Positions 8,150 to 17,001 of a stretch of DNA of 53,411 bases are shown here, piece by piece; position 1 is the first letter of the stretch; the number at the start of each line of letters is the position of its first letter. The DNA is from Syntrophaceae bacterium UBA6255 (GTDB lineage Bacteria; Desulfobacterota; Syntrophia; Syntrophales; Smithellaceae), in the NCBI GenBank assembly GCA_002441205.1, contig DJVN01000133.1, positions 3,900 to 57,310 of the forward strand, in the 5' to 3' direction. Below the pieces are notes generated by a model, which was given only the letters and a program-made list of their open reading frames with translations, searched no databases and had not been told where the DNA came from. The translations under genes were made by a program, and so were the position numbers.

Positions 8150-8497
8150 ATGAAAGAACAAGCTTACCGGAAAACAGAAAGGATAACGAACAAAAGCAGG
8201 TTTAAAGAAATTTATGATCAGGGGGTATGGAGGAGTTCACAACATTTTACGACCATAACGTGTGTCAATACTCAGGGGATTATAAGGCTCGGAATCACGG
8301 TAACAAAAAAAGTGGGAAACGCGGTAAAAAGAAACAAAATCAAACGATTAATCAGAGAATTCTTTCGACTCAACAAAAATTTGTTTCCCGACAAACATGA
8401 TGTTGTCATCATGGCCAAAAGAAATATGCCTCCTCTGGCTTACCGGCAAATATCTGATGAATTGAAAGAACTCTTCACGCGGAAAAACAATATATAA
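8150..8497 (+). CDS. rnpA: Ribonuclease P protein component
   Basis: 115-residue protein subunit of RNase P, which helps the catalytic RNA remove 5' leaders from tRNA precursors. The family motif is clear: L-G-I-T-V-T-K-K-V-G-N-A-V, then K-R-N-K-I-K-R-L-I-R-E around residues 58-68. The ATG at 8150 is preferred over a GTG six codons upstream because it gives the usual N-terminus (T-N-K-S-R-F-K-E-I-Y) and has an AGG about nine bases before it. It lies 46 bases after rpmH and 3 bases before yidD. Confidence 0.95.
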   Translation: MKEQAYRKTERITNKSRFKEIYDQGVWRSSQHFTTITCVNTQGIIRLGITVTKKVGNAVKRNKIKRLIREFFRLNKNLFPDKHDVVIMAKRNMPPLAYRQISDELKELFTRKNNI

Positions 8498-8500
8498 GTT

Positions 8501-8728
8501 ATGCTTGCGAAAATTTTGCAAAATTTTTTTATTTTTATAATTCGTTTGTATCAAACCTGCTTGTCCCCTTTCTTTTTTGTTTCATGTTGCCGTTTTTATC
8601 CTTCATGCTCCGAGTATGCTATTGAAGCGATAAAAGTACATGGACCGTTCAAGGGTTCTTTCATGGGCATGAAAAGAATTCTGCGCTGTCATCCCCTGCA
8701 TCCTGGCGGTTACGATCCCGTCAAGTAA
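8501..8728 (+). CDS. yidD: Membrane protein insertion efficiency factor YidD
   Basis: 75-residue YidD. After an amphipathic N-terminal helix come the family signatures L-Y-Q-T-C-L-S-P, C-R-F-Y-P-S-C-S-E-Y-A and C-H-P-L-H-P-G-G-Y-D-P-V. YidD is a peripheral inner-membrane protein that aids YidC-dependent insertion. The start follows the rnpA stop by three bases, implying translational coupling, and yidC begins 19 bases later. Confidence 0.95.
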   Translation: MLAKILQNFFIFIIRLYQTCLSPFFFVSCCRFYPSCSEYAIEAIKVHGPFKGSFMGMKRILRCHPLHPGGYDPVK

Positions 8729-8747
8729 AAAAATAGAGAGGTAATCA

Positions 8748-10481
8748 ATGGATAAAAGGACCATTCTGGCCGTCGTCCTGTCACTGGCTGTACTTTTCGC
8801 ATATCAGATTTTTTTCGCCAAGCCGCCTGTGCCGCCAAAGCCTGTTCCCGTTCAGGAAACAGGTCAGGAAAATGCTGACCAGGTTGTCAAACAACCGGAT
8901 AAACCAACGGTTGCGGCGGCAGCTGCAACTACCAAGCCTGTTATTCAAAAAATTGCTGTGAAAAAGGAAGGACAACCCAAGGATATCAGGGTGGAAACGG
9001 AAAATTATATCGCTGTATTTTCCACCAAAGGAGCCGCGCTTAAGTCCTTCCAGCTTAAAAAATATCAAAAAGAGTGTACAAAATGTTTTAGCGATATCTG
9101 GCCTGTTATCAAAAACTTTGTCATGGGCAAAAAGCAGCAGCCTAAAACAAAAAGTAATGCATTGATCGAACTGGTTGCTTTGCAGGAAAATATGCCTTAT
9201 CCACTGGCGCTTACTTTTCCCGAGTCGCAAACCGAGATTACAGCCGATTCCGTATACGATGCTGATGTAACTTTACTGGATATGACAAAAGAAAGGAATC
9301 AGCAGCGTCTTGTTTTTTCCCGCACGTTCAGTGACGGAATGAAAGTGGAAAAGATTTTTACATTTAATCCCGACAACTATTCGATCGAGATGGATGTGAC
9401 ATTATCTAATCTGACCAATGCTCCCATCATACAGATACCGTATCTGAACTGGTATGAATATGTTGATCCGAATGCGGCCGTTGACTCTTACAGCAAGGAA
9501 GGGCCTGTCGCTTATGTGGCCAACTCAATTGAGCGCAAAAGGTCAATGGACATTTCCAGCGAAGAAACCATCGGTCCTGATGTTTCCTGGGGCGGATTTA
9601 CCAGAAAATATTTTATGGCGGTGATTATTCCTCAAAATCCTTCTTTGACCAGCATTAAAATGTCCAGAGACAGCAACAATATGGTTTCCGTAAATATCAA
9701 GGGCGATAAAAATATCATACCGCCGTCGCAATCCGGTTCATTCAAATATAATCTTTTCATCGGTCCGAAAGACTACGCCATGCTCAAAAAGATGGGATTG
9801 TCTCTGGAAGAAGCCATTGAGTTCGAATCATTCATCCCGGGATTAAAATGGCTTTCCATCGGTCTGCTGATGTTCATCCAGTTTCTGCATAAGTTTTTCA
9901 GTAATTACGGCGTGGCCATTATTATGCTGACCATTCTGATTAAGATTGTTTTCTGGCCGCTGGGCAATATCAGCTACAAATCCATGAGAGAAATGCAGAA
10001 AATTCAACCGAAAATAACCGCGCTGAGAGAAAAATACAAAAATGATCAGGCCAAACTGGGACAGGAAACCATGGCGCTCTACAAAGCGCATAAAGTTAAT
10101 CCCTTCGGCGGATGTCTGCCGATCCTGATTCAGATTCCCGTGTTTATCGGCCTTTACAATACGCTTCTGTACGCCATTGAATTGCGCCACTCGCCGCTCT
10201 TCTGGTGGATACAGGACCTGTCGGCCAAAGACCCTTTTTACATTACGCCGATTGTCATGGGCGCGACGCAGTTCATTCAGCAGAAAATGACTCCCACGAT
10301 GGGCGACCCGATGCAGGCAAAAATAATGCTGTTTATGCCCGTTGTGTTCACCTTCATCTTCTTGAATTTTCCATCGGGACTGGTCATTTACTGGTTGCTT
10401 AATAATATTATCAGTATCGGACAGCAGGTTTATATCTATAAAAAATTTGGTGATAAACCAGTTCAAGGGGCAAAGCCTTAA
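8748..10481 (+). CDS. yidC: Membrane protein insertase YidC
   Basis: 577-residue Gram-negative-type YidC/Oxa1 insertase. It has an N-terminal membrane anchor (about 6-22), a Pro/Lys-rich linker, a large periplasmic beta domain (about 80-350) and a C-terminal five-helix core (about 365-565) containing F-G-G-C-L-P-I-L-I-Q-I-P-V-F-I-G-L-Y, the most conserved segment of the family, and F-P-S-G-L-V-I-Y-W. It inserts inner-membrane proteins alone or with SecYEG. Start ATG follows AGAGAGG. Length and order match the family. Confidence 0.97.
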   Translation: MDKRTILAVVLSLAVLFAYQIFFAKPPVPPKPVPVQETGQENADQVVKQPDKPTVAAAAATTKPVIQKIAVKKEGQPKDIRVETENYIAVFSTKGAALKSFQLKKYQKECTKCFSDIWPVIKNFVMGKKQQPKTKSNALIELVALQENMPYPLALTFPESQTEITADSVYDADVTLLDMTKERNQQRLVFSRTFSDGMKVEKIFTFNPDNYSIEMDVTLSNLTNAPIIQIPYLNWYEYVDPNAAVDSYSKEGPVAYVANSIERKRSMDISSEETIGPDVSWGGFTRKYFMAVIIPQNPSLTSIKMSRDSNNMVSVNIKGDKNIIPPSQSGSFKYNLFIGPKDYAMLKKMGLSLEEAIEFESFIPGLKWLSIGLLMFIQFLHKFFSNYGVAIIMLTILIKIVFWPLGNISYKSMREMQKIQPKITALREKYKNDQAKLGQETMALYKAHKVNPFGGCLPILIQIPVFIGLYNTLLYAIELRHSPLFWWIQDLSAKDPFYITPIVMGATQFIQQKMTPTMGDPMQAKIMLFMPVVFTFIFLNFPSGLVIYWLLNNIISIGQQVYIYKKFGDKPVQGAKP

Positions 10482-10553
10482 TATCAACAAAGGATATGCA
10501 TTATTAAAAAATTGCGGTTTGTAAAATTACCCGCCGGATTAAAAGGATTGAAG

Positions 10554-11456
10554 ATGAGTTCTGAATTTATTGAAATAGAAGAAAAAACCATTGATGAAGC
10601 GATTGAGAAGGCATGCCAGGAATTCGGCGTGCCCAGGGAAAAATTAAATATCGAAATTATTTCCGGGGAATCGGGGGGCTTTTTAGGGCTTTTTTCCAAA
10701 AAAGCCAAGATCAGAGCTTCCTTGCTTGCTCTGGATATTGATTTTTCTTTTGCGTATAACCCTCAGGAAAAAAGTGAAGCCATAACAAAATCGGATAATG
10801 CAAGGGGTAAAAGTGAAACAAGACAGGAACCCAGAAAGAAACACGAAAAAGAAATTATAACGGAAAAATATCAGGCTAAAATAGAACCCAAAATCAAGTT
10901 TGAGCCCAAGGTGAAGGCAGAACCCAAAGTTAAGAATGAGCCTGAAGCAGTTGCCTATATTCCGACTTCTTCCCTGGCGATGAAGGCGAGAGATTTATTT
11001 GAAGGCATCTTAAAGAGAATATCTTCTGAATATAGCGTGAACGTCAATGAAACTCAGGAGAAAATCATTCTGGGCATTGAGGGTGATGAAAGCGGTTTAC
11101 TGATAGGCAAACGTGGGCAGAATCTTGACGCTTTTCAGTACATCATGAACAAAGCCATCAACAAGATTGATGGCGAACACAAAATGATTCTGATTGATTC
11201 CGGCGAATACAGAAAAAAAAGAGAAGAATTCCTTCTCGGCCTTGCGGAAAAAATTAAGAAGAAGGTTAAGAAGACCAAAAAACCGGTATCGCTGGCCAAC
11301 ATGAATGCCCATGACCGCCGCATTATCCATCTGGTCATGCAGGAGGATGAATCGCTGGTCACACAGAGCCGTGGTGAAGGCAAATTCAGAAAAATTGTTA
11401 TTCTGCCTGCAAAGACAGGGCAGAGCAGACGCGCCAGAGAGAAGATGAAGGACTGA
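10554..11456 (+). CDS. khpB: RNA-binding protein KhpB (Jag/SpoIIIJ-associated)
   Basis: 300-residue Jag/KhpB. An N-terminal Jag domain (about 1-55, with G-G-F-L-G-L-F), a charged linker, a KH domain with L-I-G-K-R-G-Q-N-L-D near residue 184 and an R3H domain with H-D-R-R near 252. It binds RNA and is usually encoded beside yidC. The ATG at 10554 is chosen over one 14 codons upstream because AAAAGGA precedes it and the Jag domain begins there. Notable is a short tandem repeat in the linker (about 10878-10940) coding for recurring E-P-K-x-K units. Confidence 0.92.
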   Translation: MSSEFIEIEEKTIDEAIEKACQEFGVPREKLNIEIISGESGGFLGLFSKKAKIRASLLALDIDFSFAYNPQEKSEAITKSDNARGKSETRQEPRKKHEKEIITEKYQAKIEPKIKFEPKVKAEPKVKNEPEAVAYIPTSSLAMKARDLFEGILKRISSEYSVNVNETQEKIILGIEGDESGLLIGKRGQNLDAFQYIMNKAINKIDGEHKMILIDSGEYRKKREEFLLGLAEKIKKKVKKTKKPVSLANMNAHDRRIIHLVMQEDESLVTQSRGEGKFRKIVILPAKTGQSRRAREKMKD

Positions 11457-11496
11457 GTTTTATCCTTTTGATCCATAGGAGAGGAAGTGCCCGACT

Positions 11497-12876
11497 GTGC
11501 TTCGCCAGGATACCATAGCAGCCACCGCGACTCCTTTCGGCATGTCCGGAATCGGCATCATCAGAATTAGCGGTCCCGATGCTCTCGCCATTGCGCGCCG
11601 GGTATTCAAACCGTCCGGCGGAAAATGCGCGTGGAAAAGTCATTGTCTCTATCACGGCGACATCGTTTCCGCGGATGGGAAGACCGTTCTGGATGAAGTC
11701 TTGATATCCTTCATGCGCAAACCCCGTTCTTTCACCGGAGAGGATGTTATTGAAATCAACTGTCATGGCAATCCGATCATCCTTCAGGCCATTTTGACAA
11801 ATCTTCAGGAATTGGGTTGCCATCTTGCGCGTCCCGGTGAATTTTCCGAGCGCGCTTTTTTAAATAACCGTCTTGACTTGTCACAGGCGGAAGCGCTTTC
11901 GGCCTTGATTTGCGCCAAATCGGCAAAAGCGTATGCGATGGGACTGACTCAATTAAAAGGGTCGCTCAGCAAAGAAATAGACGACCTGCGTTTACTTCTA
12001 ATAGACGCGCTGGCTATGCTGGAATCTGCCATTGATTTTACCGAAGATGTCTCCGGAGAAAAAATTCCGGACGTGCCGCCTCAGATTAATCAAACGTTGC
12101 ATCGAGTGCAATCCCTTCTTTTATCCTACCGCTCGTCAAGAGCCTACACCGAAGGCATCAGCGTCATCATCACGGGTAAGCCCAACGTGGGGAAATCAAG
12201 CCTGCTAAACGCTTTAACCGGAAGAAAAAAAGCCATTGTCACCGATATTCCGGGAACAACCCGTGATCTGATTACGGATACGATCATCATCGACGGCATT
12301 CCCGTCCATTTAATCGATACCGCCGGAATCAGAGAGCCGCAGAACGCGATTGAAAAAGAGGGAATCAATCTGGTCTGGGAAAGTATCGCCGACGCTGATG
12401 GGTTGATTATCTTGCTGGATATCAGCAAACCGCTGACCGAAGAGGACAGGATAATCATTGATAAAAACAAATCCGCGAATATTATTGCAGCATTGAATAA
12501 AATTGATTTGTCCCGGGCATGGGAAGAAAAAACTGTTAAAAGCCTGTTTCCGGATCATGCGAAAATTCTGGAAATATCGGCAAAGACCGGTGCCGGACTG
12601 GAGGAGTTGAAAAAGACGATTATTCATTTATCCGTCAACGATGAAACCGAAAGCACCGACGGTGCAATCATTACCAATCTGCGTCATAAACTCGCATTGG
12701 AAAAAGCCTGTAAGAATATTGAAAACGCGAAAGAAAGCATTGCGTCCGGAATGTCGGCGGAATTTGCCGCTTTTGATTTGCGCGAAGCGCTGGATAATCT
12801 GGATGAAATCACCGGAAAAAAAATCAACAATGAAATTCTGGATAAAATTTTCTCCAGTTTCTGTATCGGAAAGTAA
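11497..12876 (+). CDS. mnmE: tRNA modification GTPase MnmE
   Basis: 459-residue MnmE, which with MnmG installs the 5-aminomethyl-type modification on U34 of certain tRNAs. The N-terminal folate-binding domain (about 1-120), helical domain, and inserted Ras-like G domain are all present: Walker A G-K-P-N-V-G-K-S at 227-234, I-P-G-T-T-R-D switch, D-T-A-G at 274-277, N-K-I-D. The protein ends in the invariant C-I-G-K. It starts with GTG at 11497, with AGGAGAGG about 12 bases upstream. It is the last intact gene of the rpmH cluster. Confidence 0.96.
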   Translation: MLRQDTIAATATPFGMSGIGIIRISGPDALAIARRVFKPSGGKCAWKSHCLYHGDIVSADGKTVLDEVLISFMRKPRSFTGEDVIEINCHGNPIILQAILTNLQELGCHLARPGEFSERAFLNNRLDLSQAEALSALICAKSAKAYAMGLTQLKGSLSKEIDDLRLLLIDALAMLESAIDFTEDVSGEKIPDVPPQINQTLHRVQSLLLSYRSSRAYTEGISVIITGKPNVGKSSLLNALTGRKKAIVTDIPGTTRDLITDTIIIDGIPVHLIDTAGIREPQNAIEKEGINLVWESIADADGLIILLDISKPLTEEDRIIIDKNKSANIIAALNKIDLSRAWEEKTVKSLFPDHAKILEISAKTGAGLEELKKTIIHLSVNDETESTDGAIITNLRHKLALEKACKNIENAKESIASGMSAEFAAFDLREALDNLDEITGKKINNEILDKIFSSFCIGK

Positions 12877-12958
12877 ACTTAATTTTTTTCAAGTGCAATC
12901 CTTCAGTCACCAGGGTATTGAAAAAATAAAATTGGTTTAAAAAAATAATTAATTAAAT

Positions 12959-13341
12959 ATGCATGGCATTTTCCCCGACATAGGCATTTCCGTTCTGGCG
13001 GCAACCGCCTTGGGTTTTATCTTTCAGCTGTTCCGCCAGCCGGTTATTCCAGAATATCTTTTTGTTGGCGCGCTTTATCCGGCGCTCTGATTGCTGGCGT
13101 TACGATTTCGACGATTCCCGATATGCTCTTTCGGGGGACCAGCAATAAAGGGTTGGTGACCGCATGCCGTGCTTTGGCGGCGAATGCTTACATTGTCGCT
13201 ACCGCCGATTCAACCGGGCAGATTGATGTCCTGAAAAAAAGTCGAGCGGACGAAGTGCTTCTGCCCTATGCGCTGATTGGAGAGAAGCTGACGAGGTTTG
13301 TCGAGCAGACCTGCCTGACGGCGGATTCCTGCAAGCCCTAA
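12959..13341 (+). pseudogene. Remnant of a Kef-type cation:proton antiporter with a TrkA-N domain
   Basis: The ATG at 12959 opens a 43-codon frame that looks like the start of a Kef/CPA2 antiporter (two hydrophobic stretches around F-R-Q-P-V-I-P-E-Y-L-F-V-G-A-L) and stops at 13088-13090. Homology resumes in another frame from about 13084: G-A-L-I-A-G-V-T, then the end of a TrkA-N nucleotide-binding domain, with A-R-A-L-like and A-D-E-V-L-L-P-Y motifs, to a stop at 13339-13341. The transporter core of several hundred residues and most of the nucleotide-binding domain are missing. This reads as a gene destroyed by a large internal deletion plus a frameshift. It cannot make a working transporter. 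Confidence 0.7.
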
Positions 13342-13375
13342 GAATCGTTTTGACAGAAAAGAAGAGAACGCACGT

Positions 13376-14332
13376 ATGAAATGGACGGGTAAAAAAGTTG
13401 CTCTGGTGCTGGGTGGAGGAGGGGTTCGTGGCTTCTCTCACATCGGCGTTCTCAACGTTCTGGAAGAGGAAGGTATCGGCATTGACCTGATTGTGGGAAC
13501 CAGCGCCGGCGCTTTGATCGGAGGCGCTTATGCTTCCGGCCAGACACCGGATGAGATCGAGAAAAAAATCGACGCGTATCTGCAAAGCCCGGAGTTTGAC
13601 GACTCCAGGATGAAGTCTATTGGCCTGTCTTTTTCGCAAGAGGAGAAAAATGTTCTCAAGAAAGCGCAGAACTTTATCATGAATCGTGTTCTTTTTGTTC
13701 AGGCCTTTTTCAAGCCATCCATTCTTCCTTCGCATGATTTCCAGTCGCTGATGAACTATTTTCTGCCGGATATTGACATCAAAGAAACGCGAATTTCTCT
13801 CCGTGTGGTTTCCTCGGATCTGATGACCGGCCGGAAAATCGTTTTTTCCGAAGGGCCGCTGCGCAAGGTTGTTCTGGCCAGTTGCGCGGTTCCGGGAGCC
13901 GTCGAGCCGGTTCGTTACGGAGACTGGCTGCTGGCTGACGGCGGCATTACCAGTCTGGTGCCGGTTCACGCCGCACGAGAGGCCGGAGCCGATGTCGTCA
14001 TCGCTGTGACAGTGGATCGCGATATACAGACGAATGTCAGCATTGAAACGGCGAAGGATGTTGTATTACGGGCGGGTGAAATCACGACGAGCGTTCTGGA
14101 AGCATCGGAACTTGCGGACGCGGATGTTGTCATCAGACCGCAGGTGGGCAGTCTGCACTGGATGGATTTCAGACGGGGAACAGACCTGGTCAAGGCGGGC
14201 GAGGATGCCACCCGCGAATCTTTGAAAACGATCACGGATTCTCTTCCCTTTTACCGGCGAATAGCGCGCTTTGCCAGACGGCTTTTCAGGAAAGGAAAGA
14301 AAAAAGTTAATTTACCGCTAAAACTAATTTAA
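13376..14332 (+). CDS. Patatin-like phospholipase (RssA/NTE-type)
   Basis: 318-residue patatin-family serine hydrolase. It has the oxyanion-hole motif G-G-G-G-V-R-G (13-19), the nucleophile elbow G-T-S-A-G with Ser43, and the catalytic D-G-G with Asp near residue 188 (L-L-A-D-G-G-I). These two residues form the Ser-Asp dyad of bacterial patatins, which hydrolyse phospholipids or acyl esters. No signal peptide or membrane segment is seen, so it is probably cytoplasmic; the basic C-terminal tail (R-R-L-F-R-K-G-K-K-K) may touch membranes. It lies 34 bases after the transporter remnant and is probably transcribed alone or from the mnmE operon. Confidence 0.88.
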   Translation: MKWTGKKVALVLGGGGVRGFSHIGVLNVLEEEGIGIDLIVGTSAGALIGGAYASGQTPDEIEKKIDAYLQSPEFDDSRMKSIGLSFSQEEKNVLKKAQNFIMNRVLFVQAFFKPSILPSHDFQSLMNYFLPDIDIKETRISLRVVSSDLMTGRKIVFSEGPLRKVVLASCAVPGAVEPVRYGDWLLADGGITSLVPVHAAREAGADVVIAVTVDRDIQTNVSIETAKDVVLRAGEITTSVLEASELADADVVIRPQVGSLHWMDFRRGTDLVKAGEDATRESLKTITDSLPFYRRIARFARRLFRKGKKKVNLPLKLI

Positions 14333-14405
14333 TAAAAATAATAATGAAAATCCAATACGTAATACAGTGGAAGGGCAGGACGAGAAGTAATAAAAGGGTG
14401 TTAAT

Positions 14406-14759
14406 ATGAAAATTAAGCAATATCCTCTCAAATATTTATTCATAATCTTGTTCATAGCCTGTCTTGCGTTACAGCTCTGGCTGGATTATTCTGCAGTTAT
14501 TGGATTTGAAGCAACAAAGAACTTTCACTTTAATCGTCTGATGATCACGTCAGCGATAACATCTTTGTTAGTCATAGGTATTTGGATTTTATTGGGATAT
14601 GTTGTGTTAAATGTGCTGCTGTTCTTCTGCCGCATTATTAATCCGGTTTTCAACATAAATCGATATATCTTCTTTTCTTTATGGATTGTTTTCTGTACCA
14701 TCCTCTATCTGCTTATAATACCCAGGCCATTGTTTATGGAAATGATAATTACCGGATGA
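14406..14759 (+). CDS. Small hypothetical membrane protein
   Basis: 117 residues, not recognised. Three hydrophobic segments are visible: about 9-26, 46-78 (long, possibly one or two passes) and 88-107, with basic residues near the N-terminus. AAAGGGTG lies seven bases before the ATG, which supports translation. It stands between the patatin gene and the ribosomal operon with no obvious partner. Confidence 0.55.
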   Translation: MKIKQYPLKYLFIILFIACLALQLWLDYSAVIGFEATKNFHFNRLMITSAITSLLVIGIWILLGYVVLNVLLFFCRIINPVFNINRYIFFSLWIVFCTILYLLIIPRPLFMEMIITG

Positions 14760-14960
14760 ATCTGATCTTTGCGAGAGGGAAAGAGGAAAGAAGGACGCTC
14801 TGAAATTGTAAGTTAATATGGAAAAGGACTCATAAAAAATAAGTTTTTTGCATCCTTCTATGCCTTATTATTTAAGAAAGGAAGCCCGTCAGAAAAAATT
14901 CTTCCCTGAAACATCCGTTAATTATTTGATTTTAAACATCATTTTATCAAGGGCATTTAG

Positions 14961-14990
14961 TTCTTGATTTCTGTTTGGGTTTGGTATAGA
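14961..14990 (+). promoter_or_regulatory. Possible promoter of the rpsF operon
   Basis: An extended -10 (TGG then TATAGA at 14985-14990) with candidate -35 elements TTCTTG (18-base spacer) or TTGATT (15-base spacer). Transcription would begin about 20 bases before the ribosomal leader. Confidence 0.4.
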
Positions 14991-15014
14991 AAACGCGCCT
15001 ATTAATTTTTAGGA

Positions 15015-15053
15015 CTCCTTGCCCGTCCAAGCGGGCTTTAGAGCCGAAAGGAG
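15015..15053 (+). promoter_or_regulatory. Ribosomal S6:S18 leader-like RNA element
   Basis: CTCCTT (15015-15020) can pair with AAGGAG (15048-15053), which is also the ribosome binding site of rpsF. Inside is a second stem, GCCCG (15021-15025) with CGGGC (15032-15036). An 11-base asymmetric bulge on the 3' side carries CCG (15044-15046). This is the arrangement of the known S6:S18-binding leader, in which the S6/S18 complex recognises a bulged CCG next to a hairpin. Binding would lock up the ribosome binding site and give feedback control of rpsF-rpsR. Assigned by structure only. Confidence 0.7.
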
Positions 15054-15059
15054 AAAACA

Positions 15060-15536
15060 TTGCAAAGATATGAAGTTGTGGCTATCGTTCTGGCCGATTT
15101 GAATGAGGACGACATCAACGCGTTGATCGAACGCATCCAAACCATCATCACCGACCGCAAGGGTGCCATTGCCAAAGTTGACAAGTGGGGCAAGCGACAT
15201 CTCGCCTATGAAATCAAAAAACAGAGAGACGGTTATTACTTTCTCATCGATTTTGCCGGCAACGGCGCCATTGTCAATGAAATTGAAAGAAATTGCAAGA
15301 TTGACGACCGCGTCATTAAATTCATGACGGTCAAGAAAGAGGGCGCCACCACCGCCGAAGGCATCGAACAGGAAGCCGCCGCGGCGGAAGCCAAGCGAGC
15401 TCAGGCGAAGGTCGAGGCGGAATCTGCTGCCGCGGAAGGCAAACCTATCAATCAGATAGAAAGAGCGACGCGGGAAGCAAGACCGCGCGTCCGAAAAGAT
15501 TACAACAAAGAAGAAGCTCAAACGAAGGGGGAATAA
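15060..15536 (+). CDS. rpsF: 30S ribosomal protein S6
   Basis: 158-residue S6, which binds 16S rRNA with S18 in the platform of the small subunit. The first ~95 residues are canonical (R-Y-E-V-V-A-I-V at the start, D-K-W-G-K-R-H-L-A-Y-E-I-K, G-Y-Y-F-L-I-D-F). A long Ala/Glu/Lys-rich tail of about 50 residues follows and makes the protein longer than typical S6. It starts with TTG at 15060, immediately after the sequestered AAGGAG; no ATG is available in frame. rpsR follows by three bases, with no ssb gene between, unlike in many other bacteria. Confidence 0.95.
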   Translation: MQRYEVVAIVLADLNEDDINALIERIQTIITDRKGAIAKVDKWGKRHLAYEIKKQRDGYYFLIDFAGNGAIVNEIERNCKIDDRVIKFMTVKKEGATTAEGIEQEAAAAEAKRAQAKVEAESAAAEGKPINQIERATREARPRVRKDYNKEEAQTKGE

Positions 15537-15539
15537 ACT

Positions 15540-15815
15540 ATGGCAATGGAAACACAAAACGGAGACAAACAAGGAAGATATCCCCAGAAGAAGTTTTTTC
15601 ACAGAAAGAAATTCTGCCGGTTCTGCTCGGATTCCAATATAAAGATTGATTATAAAAATACGGCGATTCTCAATAATTTCATAACCGAGAGAGGCAAGAT
15701 TATGCCTCGCCGCATCACCGGCAATTGTGCTTCTCATCAGCGGGAACTGGCGCTGGCCATCAAAAGGGCGCGGCAGATTGCGATTATGCCTTATGTCACG
15801 GGTGACGGCAAATAA
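15540..15815 (+). CDS. rpsR: 30S ribosomal protein S18
   Basis: 91-residue S18. After a short basic N-terminal tail come the family motifs: C-R-F-C (a zinc-type Cys pair), I-D-Y-K-N, L-N-N-F-I-T-E-R-G-K-I, P-R-R-I-T-G, H-Q-R-E-L-A-L-A-I-K-R-A-R. It pairs with S6, whose gene ends three bases upstream, and the S6:S18 complex likely represses their own mRNA through the leader at 15015-15053. Confidence 0.96.
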   Translation: MAMETQNGDKQGRYPQKKFFHRKKFCRFCSDSNIKIDYKNTAILNNFITERGKIMPRRITGNCASHQRELALAIKRARQIAIMPYVTGDGK

Positions 15816-15908
15816 ATAATTTTTTCTTTGCTGGAGTAAACATCCAGTTTATAAATTTTCCGGGATGTTTTTAAATCTTTAAATCAATTTTGTAAAAATT
15901 TTCCGATA

Positions 15909-15940
15909 AGGTAGCGCCATGGAAATGGCGTTACCTCCTT
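15909..15940 (+). terminator. Hairpin between rpsR and the DUF2232 gene
   Basis: A 12-bp stem containing one G-T pair (15909-15920 with 15925-15936) and a GGAA loop, followed by a short CCTTTT. It may terminate or attenuate part of the transcripts after the two small-subunit genes. A weaker hairpin lies just upstream (AAACATCC at 15838-15845 with its complement at 15863-15870). Confidence 0.55.
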
Positions 15941-15979
15941 TTCACAACATGCGAACAAGTTTTTGTAAGGTGTCAGACA

Positions 15980-16963
15980 TTGAGCCGGTTATCTTCTCTG
16001 AAAAATATCATATTTCCTGCGACTGATCATCCTTTATCCAGACTCCTGCCGGCAATTTTTATCTTTGTTTTCGCCGCTGTTTTTGTCCCTCTCGCCGGGC
16101 CGCTTTTCCTTTTCTTGCTGCCCATGATTTTATTCTTAAACGGCGCCGTCAACGGCACCATGAAAACCTCGGCAATGTTCTTTTTTTCTTTTTCTATGCT
16201 TTTGGTTTTGTCTGTAATTTTGAGCCTGAATGTGCCGGCTATTGCGGTTTTTACCATGGGCATGGCTGGAATATTTATAGCGCAATTCGCGGGTAAAAAT
16301 TTTTCCGCGGAAAAGACAATTGTTTATCCGGCTCTTTTTATCATCGGGGCGGTATGTTTTTATTTTGGCTATGATGCAGTGGTATTGGGGGCCAATCCCT
16401 GGCAGCTCGTGAAAAATTTCATTACTGCGACCATCGCAGAAAGTGTGAAATTTTACAGCCAGATGCCGTTAAAAGTGGAAGATATTCAAATCATCAAAGA
16501 CAATGAAAAAAACATCGTCAGCGGATTTATTCAGATATTTCCTTCAATAATGATCATCTTGTCGATCTTTGCAATCTGGGCAAATGTGCTGCTGGGGAAA
16601 AAATATCTGGGCAGGGCCGGAATAGTTTATCCGAAGTTGGCGACGCTGGCCCGCTGGAAAGTCCCTGATTTCATTGTATGGGTTTTCATCATTTCAGGCG
16701 CGTTTTTGTTTGTGCCGCAAAAAGACATAAATTTCATAAGCTTGAACGTATTTCTGACCGTCTGTTTTATCTATTTTCTGCAAGGTCTTGCCATTGCCAG
16801 TTTTCTGTTTCAGAGTAAAAATGCGCCATTTTTTTTACGTTATCTTTTTTATTTTTTAATTGCAGTTCAACAATTTCTTATGATACCTATAATGGCAATC
16901 GGATTATTTGACATCTGGATTGATTTCCGGAAACTCATTCAAAAAAATCAGACAGCAGATTAA
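15980..16963 (+). CDS. DUF2232 (YybS-like) membrane protein
   Basis: 327-residue polytopic membrane protein with about eight hydrophobic segments (roughly 20-37, 39-57, 62-82, 88-102, 112-130, 190-207, 230-250, 255-305). Membership of the DUF2232/YybS family is supported by this topology and by position: the family is typically encoded between rpsR and rplI, as here. The function is unknown; a transport role has been suggested because of similarity to ECF-transporter S components. It starts with TTG at 15980, with TAAGG about nine bases before. Confidence 0.8.
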   Translation: MSRLSSLKNIIFPATDHPLSRLLPAIFIFVFAAVFVPLAGPLFLFLLPMILFLNGAVNGTMKTSAMFFFSFSMLLVLSVILSLNVPAIAVFTMGMAGIFIAQFAGKNFSAEKTIVYPALFIIGAVCFYFGYDAVVLGANPWQLVKNFITATIAESVKFYSQMPLKVEDIQIIKDNEKNIVSGFIQIFPSIMIILSIFAIWANVLLGKKYLGRAGIVYPKLATLARWKVPDFIVWVFIISGAFLFVPQKDINFISLNVFLTVCFIYFLQGLAIASFLFQSKNAPFFLRYLFYFLIAVQQFLMIPIMAIGLFDIWIDFRKLIQKNQTAD

Positions 16964-17001
16964 TTTTTTGTTCAATATTTTTTATAAAACGGAGGATTTT
17001 C

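Larger units (their letters stand above)
14760..15059 (+). other. Upstream region of the rpsF operon
   Basis: 300 bases without a gene. The first 180 bases show nothing recognisable. A probable promoter lies at 14961-14990 and a structured ribosomal leader at 15015-15053. Confidence 0.5.

Noticed and set aside
13199..13969. 256-codon minus-strand frame over the patatin gene
   Set aside because: Opposes the clear GTSAG and DGG motifs of the patatin protein; no family resemblance.
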